This document shows, piece after piece, positions 25,791 through 35,278 of a stretch of 62,902 nucleotides of DNA. The translations under genes and the position numbers were made by a program. This DNA comes from JAIOSM01 sp964565415 (GTDB lineage Bacteria > Desulfobacterota > Desulfobacteria > Desulfobacterales > Desulfobacteraceae). Location of the stretch: contig CAZMEX010000011.1 in NCBI GenBank assembly GCA_964565415.1, forward strand, positions 1 to 62,902, given 5' to 3'. Every line of letters starts with the position of its first letter. Position 1 is the first letter of the stretch. The notes beneath the pieces were generated by a model, which saw only the letters and a list, made by a program, of their open reading frames with translations, did not search any database and was not told the origin of the DNA.

Positions 25791-27446
25791 CTACTCTATT
25801 GTGAAATGACCCACCAAGGCATGCAGCTCCTTTGCAAATTGGGAAAGTTGCTTAGAACTTTTAGCAATGCGGTCTGAACTGGTCGACACATGGGCAATTG
25901 AACCACTTACTTCATTTATGTCCCGGGCAATTTCAGTTGATGCTGCAGATGTGTTTGCAACATTTGAACTTACTTCCTGAACAGCCTGGGCACCCTCGGA
26001 TACATTACTGCTGATCTCTGAAATTGTGCCGGTCTGTTCCTCCACCGCAGCGGAAATATTTTTAACAATATTATTAACTTCACTGATAACTTTAGCGATC
26101 TCTTTGATATCTTCCACCGTGGATGCAGTTGATCCTTGTATCCAGTCAATATTTTCCTTTATTTTTTCTGTCGCCTCAGTGGTCTGGTTGGCAAGGCTTT
26201 TTATCTCATTGGCAACAACTGCAAACCCTTTTCCTGCTTCTCCTGCACGGGCAGCTTCAATGGTTGCATTTAAAGCAAGAAGGTTAGTTTGTTCCGAGAT
26301 GTCAGTTATGGTTTCTGAAACCTGACCTATTTTCTGGGCAGCATTCCCAAGATCATCGACCCTTGAAGAAGCAGAATCAACTCGTTCAACTGCTGTATTT
26401 GAAATATGGGTGGCTTTATCAGCATTTTGTGCAATATCCTTACTTGTTTTGCTCATGCTGGATGTTGATTCAGCAATTAACTGAGTATTTGTTGTCAGCT
26501 CCTCCATGGCTGCTGCCACCGCATTCATGTCCTCGCTCATGGTTTTAGCGTTCAGATCAACATTGGAAATCTTTTCAGAAGAGTCACCGCTCTCTTTGGA
26601 AAGTTCCTTTGCAACACTATTCATCTCCGAGGAAGATTTATTAAGGCTGAGGGCTTCCTGGTAGATGTTTTTCATGCTGTCTTGCAGTGATTGGGCAAAA
26701 ATATTCAAATTATACCCGAGAAAATCAAGCTCATCCAGCTTGTTTTCAGGTTTGTCTGCTGTATTAAATCTTTTGGTCAAATCTCCTTGTTTCATCTCTT
26801 TAGCTGTATCCGAGGATTGCAAAAGATTTTTAACAATGCCGGAGATTTGAAAAACAGTGATCACCATCAGAATTATTCCTAGACTTAAACTGAATAATTG
26901 AAAGGCAATCAACCGTTTTACTTTTTTTTCTGAAAGTTCCTGAAGCATCCCGACAGCTTTATTCATCTCTTTTAAAAGTGCTATATTATTATTTTTAATA
27001 TATTCGAGACTTACTGCAGGATCTCCCTTTTTTTCAATGATATTTTTAATATATCCTGAGAATGGACTCCATAGCTCTTTTACCTTGCCAAGTTGTGAAA
27101 GTGCAGGTTCTGAAGATTTTGGAACAGGTGCATACTCTCCTCCTAAATCAAGGGAGAGAGGTGCCTTGCCAGAATCAAGCAGAGAGTTCAATGTAAGGTC
27201 AAAAATTTCCATTGTATTTTTAGCACCTGACAATAACTTTTCTTTCCCATCAGCTTTTTTTGCAATGGAAAATGAAAAAATCTCTTTTGACATTTTTTGT
27301 GACAGCATGCGTTGCCTGCCGGCAAGATTAATAACAAGACCATCTGCTTTTTGAGCTGAAGTTGTATACCATGTTACCAGAAACATGAATAAAATTATAA
27401 ATGACAAGCCTGCAACAATTAAACCTAATCTATATCTTATAGCCAT
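25791..27446 (-). CDS. methyl-accepting chemotaxis protein with PilJ-type sensor domain
   Basis: A 551-residue membrane chemoreceptor. A transmembrane helix (about 8-27) leads into a periplasmic PilJ/NarX-type domain, recognised by VINLAGRQRMLSQKMSKE near 38; a second helix (about 180-200) precedes a HAMP-like segment. The cytoplasmic signalling tip is typical (ISEQTNLLALNATIEAARAGEAGKGFAVVA, near residue 385). No pentapeptide tether for CheR is visible. PilJ domains occur in receptors for twitching motility or nitrate/nitrite-like ligands; the ligand here is unknown. No che genes are adjacent. Confidence 0.9.
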   Translation of the reverse strand: MAIRYRLGLIVAGLSFIILFMFLVTWYTTSAQKADGLVINLAGRQRMLSQKMSKEIFSFSIAKKADGKEKLLSGAKNTMEIFDLTLNSLLDSGKAPLSLDLGGEYAPVPKSSEPALSQLGKVKELWSPFSGYIKNIIEKKGDPAVSLEYIKNNNIALLKEMNKAVGMLQELSEKKVKRLIAFQLFSLSLGIILMVITVFQISGIVKNLLQSSDTAKEMKQGDLTKRFNTADKPENKLDELDFLGYNLNIFAQSLQDSMKNIYQEALSLNKSSSEMNSVAKELSKESGDSSEKISNVDLNAKTMSEDMNAVAAAMEELTTNTQLIAESTSSMSKTSKDIAQNADKATHISNTAVERVDSASSRVDDLGNAAQKIGQVSETITDISEQTNLLALNATIEAARAGEAGKGFAVVANEIKSLANQTTEATEKIKENIDWIQGSTASTVEDIKEIAKVISEVNNIVKNISAAVEEQTGTISEISSNVSEGAQAVQEVSSNVANTSAASTEIARDINEVSGSIAHVSTSSDRIAKSSKQLSQFAKELHALVGHFTIE

Positions 27447-27614
27447 TGTTATATCCTTTCGTACAAGTTGGGGAATTATTCTCTATATTTATCATAAATC
27501 GTAAAGGTGTGCAAACGATTTTTTAAAAAAAATAATGAAATGGTGTGGTATAAGATGCCACAACTGATAACGCAAGGCAATGAACTGCTGCATAAATAAT
27601 TTAATAGATTTCGT

Positions 27615-27643
27615 TTGTATAAAAAATTCAACTGATGTATAAT
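27615..27643 (+). promoter_or_regulatory. candidate promoter of the HDOD-MBL-REC operon
   Basis: TTGTAT (27615-27620) and a perfect TATAAT (27638-27643) are separated by 17 bases, in the divergent gap between the chemoreceptor and HDOD genes, about 90 bases ahead of the start. Confidence 0.55.
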
Positions 27644-27734
27644 TTTTTATATAGTAATTTGATTTCGTAAAAATTAATCACTGAATATCATAAAAATTTA
27701 CGGAATATTCTTCAGATTTTACATCGGATTAATT

Positions 27735-28643
27735 ATGGATATCACAGAAGCTGACAGCGAAAAAAGAATAAAAAAATACATTGCAAACATGCCCAGCCTT
27801 TCAACAACCATTGCAATGGTACTGAAAGTTTGCAACAGCCCAGACACAACTGCCAATGATTTAAACAGAGTAATCGCTTTGGACCCTGTATTAACAGGGA
27901 ATGTGTTAAAGCTTATAAATTCTGCATACTATTCAATGCGCGATCGTGTAACCTCGTTAACAAAAGCTATAATTATGCTTGGAATGAATACAATAAAAAA
28001 CCTTGCCATAAGCACAGCTATTCTTGGTACTTTAAATAAAACAAAACCAGTCAAAGTATCGTCCATTGATGCGTTTTGGGAGCATTCCATCAGTGTGGGA
28101 ACAGCTGCAAAGATTATTGCATCAATGCCCGAACTTGGGTTGAAAAACAGAGACGAATTTTTTGTTGCAGGGCTTATGCATGACATAGGCAAGATACCTT
28201 TAATTAATTGTTTTCCAGATAGTTATGCCCTTGTAGATCAGGCTGTTCAGGAAGATGGTGTTGCAATTATCCGAGCGGAGAATAAGTTTCTTGGGGTAAA
28301 TCACTCTCAAATTGGGAAGCAGATTGCTGGGAAATGGGGTATTTCAGGTGCTATTTATGAAACAATATGTTATCATCATTTTAGCTTTACTGCTGATGTT
28401 GATAATACGCAATTGGTGCAGGTTATCGCCCTTGCAGATATTTTTGCAAAAACTCTTGGCGGAAAAGAGGATAAAGGATTAACAGGAGAACCTGATATGG
28501 TATGTAAGTTGAATGATTCTTTATTGATTAATATGCTGGATAAAATGAATATAGATCATAACAGCTTGTTAGCGATTAAAGGAGTAGTTATAGATGAACT
28601 TGAAAAGGCAAAAGAGTTTTTACATATAGCTCAAAAAGGGTAA
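27735..28643 (+). CDS. HDOD-domain signalling protein
   Basis: A 302-residue protein consisting of one HDOD domain (HD-related output domain). Seen are the hallmark PSLSTTIAMVLKVCNSPDT, then NRVIALDPVLTGNVLKLINSAYY, LTKAIIMLGMNTIKNLA, and an HD-like MHDIGKIPL near 150 with YHHF near 212. HDOD proteins organise bacterial signalling and stress output; a catalytic role is usually absent, though the retained HD pair here is compatible with phosphodiesterase activity. It starts a tight operon with an MBL hydrolase (4 bases) and a receiver-kinase protein. Confidence 0.87.
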   Translation: MDITEADSEKRIKKYIANMPSLSTTIAMVLKVCNSPDTTANDLNRVIALDPVLTGNVLKLINSAYYSMRDRVTSLTKAIIMLGMNTIKNLAISTAILGTLNKTKPVKVSSIDAFWEHSISVGTAAKIIASMPELGLKNRDEFFVAGLMHDIGKIPLINCFPDSYALVDQAVQEDGVAIIRAENKFLGVNHSQIGKQIAGKWGISGAIYETICYHHFSFTADVDNTQLVQVIALADIFAKTLGGKEDKGLTGEPDMVCKLNDSLLINMLDKMNIDHNSLLAIKGVVIDELEKAKEFLHIAQKG

Positions 28644-28647
28644 CAAT

Positions 28648-29583
28648 ATGAGAATAAAATTTTGGGGGGTCAGGGGATCCATACCATGTCCTGGACCACA
28701 AACTGTAGGATATGGTGGCAATACCATGTGTATTGAGATACGGTTTGATAATCCTGATCGGCTGTTTGTTGTGGATGCAGGATCAGGTATAAGGGAACTT
28801 GGCAATGATATTATGAAAAAAGATCACCCCAAGGGCCCAATAAAGATGGACCTTTTATTAACCCACACCCACTGGGATCATATTATGGGGTTTCCTTTTT
28901 TTGCACCTCTGTTTATTCCTGACACTGAATTGCGGGTGTTTGGACCTGTTGAGTTTATTAAAAATGAAAAATTAGAAAAAATTGTAGGTGGTCAGTTAGA
29001 GTATAAATATTTTCCAATCAATCATGGTGAGCTTAGATCAAGTATTGAATATATAGATTCTAAAGAGGGAGTTATAGACCTGGGATATGATGAAATTAAG
29101 TTAACTGCTAAATATTTAAACCATCCGATTCGCTGTTTTGGCTATAAGTTTGAATATAAAGACAAGATAGTATGTACAGCTTATGATACTGAACCATTTC
29201 GAAATTTGTTTTTTTTATCTCCTGATGATCCTGCCTATGATGAATCAAGGTGCAGAGAGGGAGAGGAGATAGCAGACAAGATGAACCAGGAAGTCAGTGA
29301 TTTTTTTGCAGGAGCAGATCTTTTGATTCATGATGCACAATATACTGAAGAGGAGTATAATGAGTCCAAGGTTGGCTGGGGACACACTCCCATGGAGTAC
29401 GCCATTAGAGCTGCAAAAAAAGCAGGAGTTAAAAAATTAGCTCTTATCCACCATGAACCGCTCTATTCAGATGAGAAAATTGATGGATTGTCAGAAAAAC
29501 TGTGCAACTCAAGCGATTTAGAAGGTATGCAGGTGTTTTTTGTCAAAGAGGGTATGGAAATTGATATATCGCACGAGGAATAA
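28648..29583 (+). CDS. metallo-beta-lactamase-fold hydrolase (PhnP/cyclic-phosphodiesterase-like)
   Basis: A 311-residue MBL hydrolase. It opens with RIKFWGVRGSIPCPGP and YGGNTMCIEIR, a signature of the class that includes phosphodiesterase-like enzymes; the metal site THTHWDHIMGFPFF lies near 72, with further ligands YDTEPF near 180, DAQYTEEEY and HHEPLYSD near 270. The family includes enzymes on cyclic or phosphonate-ester phosphodiesters. Its place between an HDOD protein and a receiver-ATPase protein suggests turnover of a signalling molecule, which is inference. Confidence 0.85.
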   Translation: MRIKFWGVRGSIPCPGPQTVGYGGNTMCIEIRFDNPDRLFVVDAGSGIRELGNDIMKKDHPKGPIKMDLLLTHTHWDHIMGFPFFAPLFIPDTELRVFGPVEFIKNEKLEKIVGGQLEYKYFPINHGELRSSIEYIDSKEGVIDLGYDEIKLTAKYLNHPIRCFGYKFEYKDKIVCTAYDTEPFRNLFFLSPDDPAYDESRCREGEEIADKMNQEVSDFFAGADLLIHDAQYTEEEYNESKVGWGHTPMEYAIRAAKKAGVKKLALIHHEPLYSDEKIDGLSEKLCNSSDLEGMQVFFVKEGMEIDISHEE

Positions 29584-29586
29584 TGG

Positions 29587-30501
29587 ATGAAAAACTCAAA
29601 AGCCACAGTGCTTGCTGTTGATGATGAAGCTTATAATCTGAAAATAATTTCATACCACTTGAAAAATGAAAACTTTGAAGTCATTACAGCTGGTGACGGG
29701 CTCGAAGCCTGGGACTTATTAAATAATAATCCTGAAAAATTTGATGCAATTCTTTTAGATCGCAGTATGCCGAAAATGAGTGGAATGGAGCTTTTGAAAA
29801 AAATAAAATCCCATAAGCTTTTCAATACAATTCCAGTGATTTTTCAAACTGCAATGAAGCACCAGGACGATATTTTGGAAGGTCTTCAAGCTGGTGCATA
29901 TTACTATCTTACAAAACCATATAAAAGAGATGATTTAAGAAACATTGTAAATGCTGCTGTTTCTGATTCCATTAAATATCAAAAGCTTAAGGGTGAGACT
30001 GCTAAAGTTTTCGCAGCTTTTGCATGTATTAAAAAAGGAGAATTTGAAGTTTATACTCCTGAGCAGGGCGAACAATTATCAGCTCTTTTATCAAGCGCCT
30101 GTCCAAGACCTAAGAAAATTGTTGTGGGGCTATGGGAGTTGATTCTTAATGGGATTGAACATGGGAATCTTGGGATATCCTATGAAGAAAAATCAAAGCT
30201 GAACCAGGATAATCAATGGCTTGAAGAAATTCATCGGCGTTTGTCTCTAAAAGAGAATGAAACAAAATCTGTTGAGATTCAGATGAATCGCTATGAAGAT
30301 TCCATAGAGTTTATTATTCAGGACCAGGGTGATGGTTTTAAGTGGCACAACTATTTAGATCTGTCACCGCAAAGAGCGTTTGACAGCCATGGCAGAGGAA
30401 TTGCCATGGCATGTACCTATAGTTTTGATAAAGTTGAGTACCATGGTAGTGGTAATTTGGTCTCAGCAATTGTCTCCTTAGAAAATAATTTAGAACAGTG
30501 A
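29587..30501 (+). CDS. response-regulator receiver fused to HATPase (anti-sigma-factor-like) domain
   Basis: A 304-residue protein. Residues about 7-125 are a CheY-type receiver (VDDEAYNLKI, phospho-acceptor in ILLDRSMPKMSG, and the LTKPYKRDDL lysine). Residues about 155-300 are a GHKL ATPase: ELILNGIEHGNLGIS is the N box and IQDQGDGFKW the G1 box, the RsbW/SpoIIAB style. It has no HisKA domain, so it more likely phosphorylates or sequesters an anti-sigma antagonist than another receiver. It ends the HDOD-MBL-REC operon, with a 3-base gap to the MBL gene. Confidence 0.85.
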   Translation: MKNSKATVLAVDDEAYNLKIISYHLKNENFEVITAGDGLEAWDLLNNNPEKFDAILLDRSMPKMSGMELLKKIKSHKLFNTIPVIFQTAMKHQDDILEGLQAGAYYYLTKPYKRDDLRNIVNAAVSDSIKYQKLKGETAKVFAAFACIKKGEFEVYTPEQGEQLSALLSSACPRPKKIVVGLWELILNGIEHGNLGISYEEKSKLNQDNQWLEEIHRRLSLKENETKSVEIQMNRYEDSIEFIIQDQGDGFKWHNYLDLSPQRAFDSHGRGIAMACTYSFDKVEYHGSGNLVSAIVSLENNLEQ

Positions 30502-30614
30502 ACTCTTCAGAGAAAACCTTTACAAAGCATATTTCCTGCCTTATAGTATCTTAAAAATTACGTTGGAGTAATATTCATTTTAAATTGATTCTTAAGTAGT
30601 ATTGGAGATATATT

Positions 30615-31229
30615 TTGAATAAAATCTTAGTTCTTGCAACCACAAACAGAGGAAAAACCAGGGAAATTCAAAATATGTTAAAAGATTTTCCTGTTATAAT
30701 AAAAAACCTTGATGATTTCGGACCTATCCCGGAAGTAACAGAAGATGGTGAAACCTTTGATGAGAATGCTTATAAGAAATCATCATTTACTGCAAGGGTA
30801 CTTGGCTTTCCGGCATTGGCTGATGATTCAGGGCTTCTTGTTGATGTACTTGGCGGAGAACCTGGCATCAGGTCAGCAAGGTATGCAAGTAAAAACGCTA
30901 CTGATAAAGAAAATCTTGAAAAGGTGTTGGAAAAAATGCAAGGTAAAGATAATCGTAAAGCCTCTTTTAAGTGTGTGCTTTCCCTTGCCATACCAACTGG
31001 AGCAGCTCTTACATACGAGGCAAGCTGCCAGGGGGAAATTCTTTCAAAACCTGTAGGTGATAATGGTTTTGGATATGACCCTGTTTTTTATTTTCCCGGA
31101 CTTGATAAAACATTTGCCCAATTGAGTATTGAGGAGAAGAGTATGGTCAGTCACCGGGGTAAAGCTTTAAAAGAGCTTGTATCTGAGTTTGACAAAGTCC
31201 TTGAGTGGATTGATATTCATATGCCCTAG
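30615..31229 (+). CDS. rdgB: XTP/dITP diphosphatase (RdgB/HAM1)
   Basis: A 204-residue house-cleaning nucleotide pyrophosphatase that removes dITP and XTP. It begins with TTG (the ORF reads LATTNRGKTREI), and has ALADDSGLLVDVLGG near 66 and GDNGFGYDPVFYFPG near 150, then MVSHRGKALKEL. All family motifs are present. The gene is isolated with short gaps on both sides, oriented with its neighbours. Confidence 0.95.
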   Translation: MNKILVLATTNRGKTREIQNMLKDFPVIIKNLDDFGPIPEVTEDGETFDENAYKKSSFTARVLGFPALADDSGLLVDVLGGEPGIRSARYASKNATDKENLEKVLEKMQGKDNRKASFKCVLSLAIPTGAALTYEASCQGEILSKPVGDNGFGYDPVFYFPGLDKTFAQLSIEEKSMVSHRGKALKELVSEFDKVLEWIDIHMP

Positions 31230-31310
31230 TTAATATATGATCATTAGAGGCTGCACAATCCCAGGGGAATTTTTCATGTATTGGTTAAGATTGCTTTTTA
31301 AGAGGGAATT

Positions 31311-31889
31311 ATGTCTTTTTTTAAACTTGTAAAAGAAAACAGAAGCTGCAGACGGTTTGATACCTCTGTTAAATTAGATAAGAAAATATTAACCAAACTT
31401 GTTGATCTTGCAAGAATGTCTGCATCAGCAGGTAATATGCAACCTCTGAAATATATTCTCTCTTCAGATGAGAAGAAGAATAAAGAGGTTTTCTCCTGCC
31501 TTAAATGGGCAGCATACCTGAAAGAGTGGCAGGGACCTGTTGAACCTGAGCGACCAACAGGTTATATCACTATTCTTGGAGATAAATCTGTTGCAACAAA
31601 TTTCTGGTGTGATCATGGAATAGCAGCCCAGACTATTTTGCTGGGAGCGAGGGATAAAGGTCTTGCCGGGTGTATTTTTGCAGCCATAAACCATCCTAAC
31701 TTAAGAAGAGTTCTTAAAATTAGTGATAATTATGAGATTCTTCTTGTAATTGCCATGGGAAAACCAATTGAAAAAGTAGTTCTGGAAGATGTTGGCAAGG
31801 ATGGTGATATTAAATATTTCCGTGATGAAAATTCAGTGCATCATGTCCCTAAAAGATCACTTGATGAGATAATTATCTCTTCTTATTAG
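31311..31889 (+). CDS. nitroreductase-family oxidoreductase
   Basis: A 192-residue FMN-dependent nitroreductase-fold protein. The N-terminal KENRSCRRFDTSV gives the FMN-phosphate Arg, and SASAGNMQPLKYILS near 44 resembles the usual SxxNxQPW segment. The centre has DHGIAAQTILLGARDKGLAGC, the FMN-binding motif of this family. The substrate is unknown; related proteins reduce nitro groups, quinones or act on flavin precursors. It has a normal length and directly precedes a radical SAM gene. Confidence 0.85.
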   Translation: MSFFKLVKENRSCRRFDTSVKLDKKILTKLVDLARMSASAGNMQPLKYILSSDEKKNKEVFSCLKWAAYLKEWQGPVEPERPTGYITILGDKSVATNFWCDHGIAAQTILLGARDKGLAGCIFAAINHPNLRRVLKISDNYEILLVIAMGKPIEKVVLEDVGKDGDIKYFRDENSVHHVPKRSLDEIIISSY

Positions 31890-31890
31890 T

Positions 31891-33576
31891 TTGAAGATTT
31901 TTCTTGTAAACCCTTTTCTTTTAGATCATAGACCAGCAGAGTATGATGCTTTTTCTGTTCCAACAGGGCTTTATTATATTGGTGCACTCTTAAAAAAACA
32001 TGATTTTGATGTACAGATAGTTAACCTTGCACCTCAGGAGCAACCACTTGCCTATCTGAAAAAACGACTTCAAAAAGAAAAGCCTGCCATAATCGGTTTC
32101 TCAATTCTAAATGCCAGCAGATTTGCAGCCTTTGAAGCTGTATCAGAGGCAAAAAAAATAGATAAAAATGTGAAAATAGTCTTTGGTGGTCCCTGTGCAA
32201 CTTTTTTATGGGAACATTTTTTCAAAGTTTTACCTGCACTTGATTATATAGTTGCAGGAGAGGGTGAATTTACCTTTCTTGAGCTTGCTCAAAAGATCAA
32301 ATCAGGCTGTGTTGATCAAGTTGGTAAGATAAACGGTCTTTATTACAGAGAAGGCGGCAAAATTGTAAAAACTGAAACAAGAGCGCTGATTGCAGACCTT
32401 GATATACTCCCCAATCCCGCAATATTTTTTGATTTTCAGTATCTCTCTTTATCACGAGGCTGTCCAGGTAAATGTAATTTTTGCGGGTCGCCAAGGTTCT
32501 GGGGGAGAGGCAATGTGAGGTTTCATTCGCCTGGATGGTTTGTGGATCAAATTGAGACACTGTATAAAAAGAGTATAACTCATTTTTATTTCTCGGATGA
32601 CACCTTTACAATGGATAAAAACAGAGTAATTGCAGTTTGTAAAGAGATAATCTCAAGGGAGATCTGTATTACCTTTGCTGCAATATCAAGGGTTGATTTC
32701 ATTAATAAAGAAACTCTTTTTTACATGAGAAAAGCAGGGTGCATTCAACTTAGTTTTGGTGTTGAAAGTGGCTCTTTGCAGATACGACAAAATCTTGGCA
32801 AACCAGTATCTCAAGAAAAAATTATTAAAACATTTAACCTGACATGTTCATATGGGATTTTACCAAGAGCATACTTTATTTATGGTTCCCCCGGTGAAAC
32901 TCTGGAAACAATAAAAAAGACCTGTGACTTAATTCTTGAGATAAAGCCTTTGAGTGCAATTTTTTATCTTCTGGTTATTTTTCCCGGGACTGAATTTTAT
33001 TGCAGACTTCAAAATAAATCTCTTATATCAGACAAAATATGGAATAAGAAGATTGAGGATATTCCCTGGTTTGAGTTTGATTCAAAGCTCTGCTTTGAAG
33101 ATGTGAAAAATTTTGGAGAGAAGCTTAGGAAAACTTTTTTTGAAAATCTTGACAAGTTTGCATTGGATATTAAACTTGTTGATATAGATGAGCTCTATGC
33201 CGACCATGCAAAATTTTTGTCAAGGCTTGGTATGACATTCAGCCATGGTGAATATAAAGACAATAAGTATAAAGAAAACAATGATAATACTTTTATTGCT
33301 GAAAAGCTTTTTATTAGAGCTTTGACATATAATCATGACTTGGATGCCTACCTTGGGCTTGGGATGCTCTTTCAAAAGCAGGGACAATTTGCAAAGGCAC
33401 TAGCTTTTCTTGAAAAAGGGTTGGAGTTTTTTCCTGACAGCTTTGATTTGAATATCTGTACCGGAGTAACTTTGATGAACAGAGGAAATTTTACGGCTGC
33501 TTTAAGTTATTTTAATAAATTTAAAGATATTTCAACGGTAAAGCAGTATATTAATATATGTAATAAGAAAATGTAA
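31891..33576 (+). CDS. B12-binding radical SAM protein with C-terminal TPR repeats
   Basis: A 561-residue protein starting with TTG right after the previous stop. Residues about 1-150 resemble a cobalamin-binding Rossmann domain (PTGLYYIGALLKKHDFDVQIV, GFSILNASR, FGGPCATFLWE); it lacks the classic DxHxxG cobalamin motif. Residues about 180-400 are radical SAM with LSRGCPGKCNFCGSPRFW (CxxxCxxC-type cluster) and GVESGSLQIRQNLGK. TPR-like repeats follow residue 460 (AYLGLGMLFQKQGQFAKALAFLEKG). The substrate is not evident. Confidence 0.85.
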   Translation: MKIFLVNPFLLDHRPAEYDAFSVPTGLYYIGALLKKHDFDVQIVNLAPQEQPLAYLKKRLQKEKPAIIGFSILNASRFAAFEAVSEAKKIDKNVKIVFGGPCATFLWEHFFKVLPALDYIVAGEGEFTFLELAQKIKSGCVDQVGKINGLYYREGGKIVKTETRALIADLDILPNPAIFFDFQYLSLSRGCPGKCNFCGSPRFWGRGNVRFHSPGWFVDQIETLYKKSITHFYFSDDTFTMDKNRVIAVCKEIISREICITFAAISRVDFINKETLFYMRKAGCIQLSFGVESGSLQIRQNLGKPVSQEKIIKTFNLTCSYGILPRAYFIYGSPGETLETIKKTCDLILEIKPLSAIFYLLVIFPGTEFYCRLQNKSLISDKIWNKKIEDIPWFEFDSKLCFEDVKNFGEKLRKTFFENLDKFALDIKLVDIDELYADHAKFLSRLGMTFSHGEYKDNKYKENNDNTFIAEKLFIRALTYNHDLDAYLGLGMLFQKQGQFAKALAFLEKGLEFFPDSFDLNICTGVTLMNRGNFTAALSYFNKFKDISTVKQYINICNKKM

Positions 33577-33599
33577 GACAATTATTATTGGATAAAAAA

Positions 33600-35276
33600 A
33601 TGAGTGATTATAAATTAGCAAATATTAGAAAAAAAGAGCTGAAACTTTCAAAAAAAAGAGAAGAGATATTAAAACTTGAGCCAGACGCAGCGATTGATAG
33701 CATTTTGAGTTCTTTACAACCTGCTACACTCATTCAGTCTTTTCCCAGCCAGGATCTCTATTTTCTAATGCATTCAATTGGGGGGGAAGATTTTATTCCT
33801 GTTTTGTCCCTATCTTCCTCAGAGCAGTGGGAATATATTTTAGATATGGATATATGGAAAGATTACAAACCTGATATAACCAATATGACTAAAGTTTTAA
33901 GTCTGCTTTTTCAGGCTGATTCCAAACGCCTCATGCGGTGGTTTGTAAAAGAGAAAGTTGATTTACTGGAGTATTATTTTCTAAAAAACATGGAAATAAG
34001 AATCCGGGAGCATGATGATGTACCACCAGATGAAGATGATTTTCTCACATTTGATGATAAATTTTATTTCAGGTTTCCAGAAACCCAGGCAGATGAAAAA
34101 GAGAAACCCGTGCAACAGTTAATTACTGATATGCTAGAGAGTGTTGCAAAAATGGATATTTCAGTATTCCATGCACTTTTACTTGAGACATGCTCTGTAT
34201 TGGCACCCGAAGTTGAAGAGGAGCAATTCAGGCTTAAAAATGTCAGGCTGGCAGAAAAAGGGTTTTTACCTGCCCATGAAGCAGTTGGTATTTATCAGCC
34301 AATATCTTCACATAAATTAAAAAAGAGACCCGTGGGTAAAAAAGAATCTTATAACCCTGATATCCCCATGGTGCTGCACCATACCTACCAGTTTATCAAA
34401 GAGGATAACCTTTTTGCAGCAACACTTAAACAGCTTGGCAATGCTGCCCTTCTGGATTTACAAATCGAATTTGTATCAATAGTAAATAAAATAATATCTG
34501 CGGATAAAATTAAAATTCGTGCCCGGCAGGACCTTGAAAAAGTAATAGAGAAAGCGTGTGGCTATCTTTCAGTTGGCATTGAAAAATTAAACAAGAAAAA
34601 TCCTGAATTGGTGGTGGAAAAATATTTTCTTGAAGATATATTCAGGGCAGGGTCACGGGAGATTTTAAGGCTTGGTCAAAAAGTAAATAAGTGGCATAAA
34701 AATAGTTTTTCAAACAAAAACAATCTGCCATTAAGTTTCCTTGACGAAAGATGGCTTGGTGTTGTTGGCGGGCTGATGCTTGCAAGACCTCTTTTTTTCG
34801 ATAGTGCAAATGCAGAAGAATCATATAGAAATTTTAAATCATTACAGGAAACTTTTGATGCAGCAGAGGAGATTGAAAAAATTATTGCCACAGATAATAT
34901 ACTTAAAAAAATGGATGTTGATGTACAATCATTTTCCCGGGGTATTCTAACATATAAGTCTCTGTTTTTTACCTTGTGGGCAAAGACCCGTATGAATCTT
35001 GAAGATTCATTAAGCCCCATCCCTGTAAATGAGTTCAGAAAATTTTTTACAGCCCTGTTCTTAAATAATGATAATAAAGAATTTAAAAGCCATGCCATAA
35101 AAAAGGAAGATTTTCTTTTATGGATATCAGAAACAAGTAAGATAGATCGTGGAAGAATACCAGAGAACTTTATCCTGGTTGTGAATGAAATGTTTGATGA
35201 AATAGAAGATGAGTATGGATCTGTTAACCCCAATGATCTTGATTTCAGGCTTATTCACCATTTTTTACTTATGTGA
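33600..35276 (+). CDS. DUF6178-type hypothetical protein
   Basis: A 558-residue soluble protein that I place in DUF6178, a family I know mainly from deltaproteobacteria, by overall pattern (LYFLMHSIGGEDFIPVL, SSEQWEYILDMDIWKDY, and FLLWISETSKIDRGRIPENFI). No catalytic motif, signal or membrane segment is seen; it is rich in helices. An in-frame TTG at 33588 could extend the start by four codons. Function unknown. It follows the radical SAM gene by 23 bases and is probably co-transcribed. Confidence 0.75.
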   Translation: MSDYKLANIRKKELKLSKKREEILKLEPDAAIDSILSSLQPATLIQSFPSQDLYFLMHSIGGEDFIPVLSLSSSEQWEYILDMDIWKDYKPDITNMTKVLSLLFQADSKRLMRWFVKEKVDLLEYYFLKNMEIRIREHDDVPPDEDDFLTFDDKFYFRFPETQADEKEKPVQQLITDMLESVAKMDISVFHALLLETCSVLAPEVEEEQFRLKNVRLAEKGFLPAHEAVGIYQPISSHKLKKRPVGKKESYNPDIPMVLHHTYQFIKEDNLFAATLKQLGNAALLDLQIEFVSIVNKIISADKIKIRARQDLEKVIEKACGYLSVGIEKLNKKNPELVVEKYFLEDIFRAGSREILRLGQKVNKWHKNSFSNKNNLPLSFLDERWLGVVGGLMLARPLFFDSANAEESYRNFKSLQETFDAAEEIEKIIATDNILKKMDVDVQSFSRGILTYKSLFFTLWAKTRMNLEDSLSPIPVNEFRKFFTALFLNNDNKEFKSHAIKKEDFLLWISETSKIDRGRIPENFILVVNEMFDEIEDEYGSVNPNDLDFRLIHHFLLM

Positions 35277-35278
35277 TT

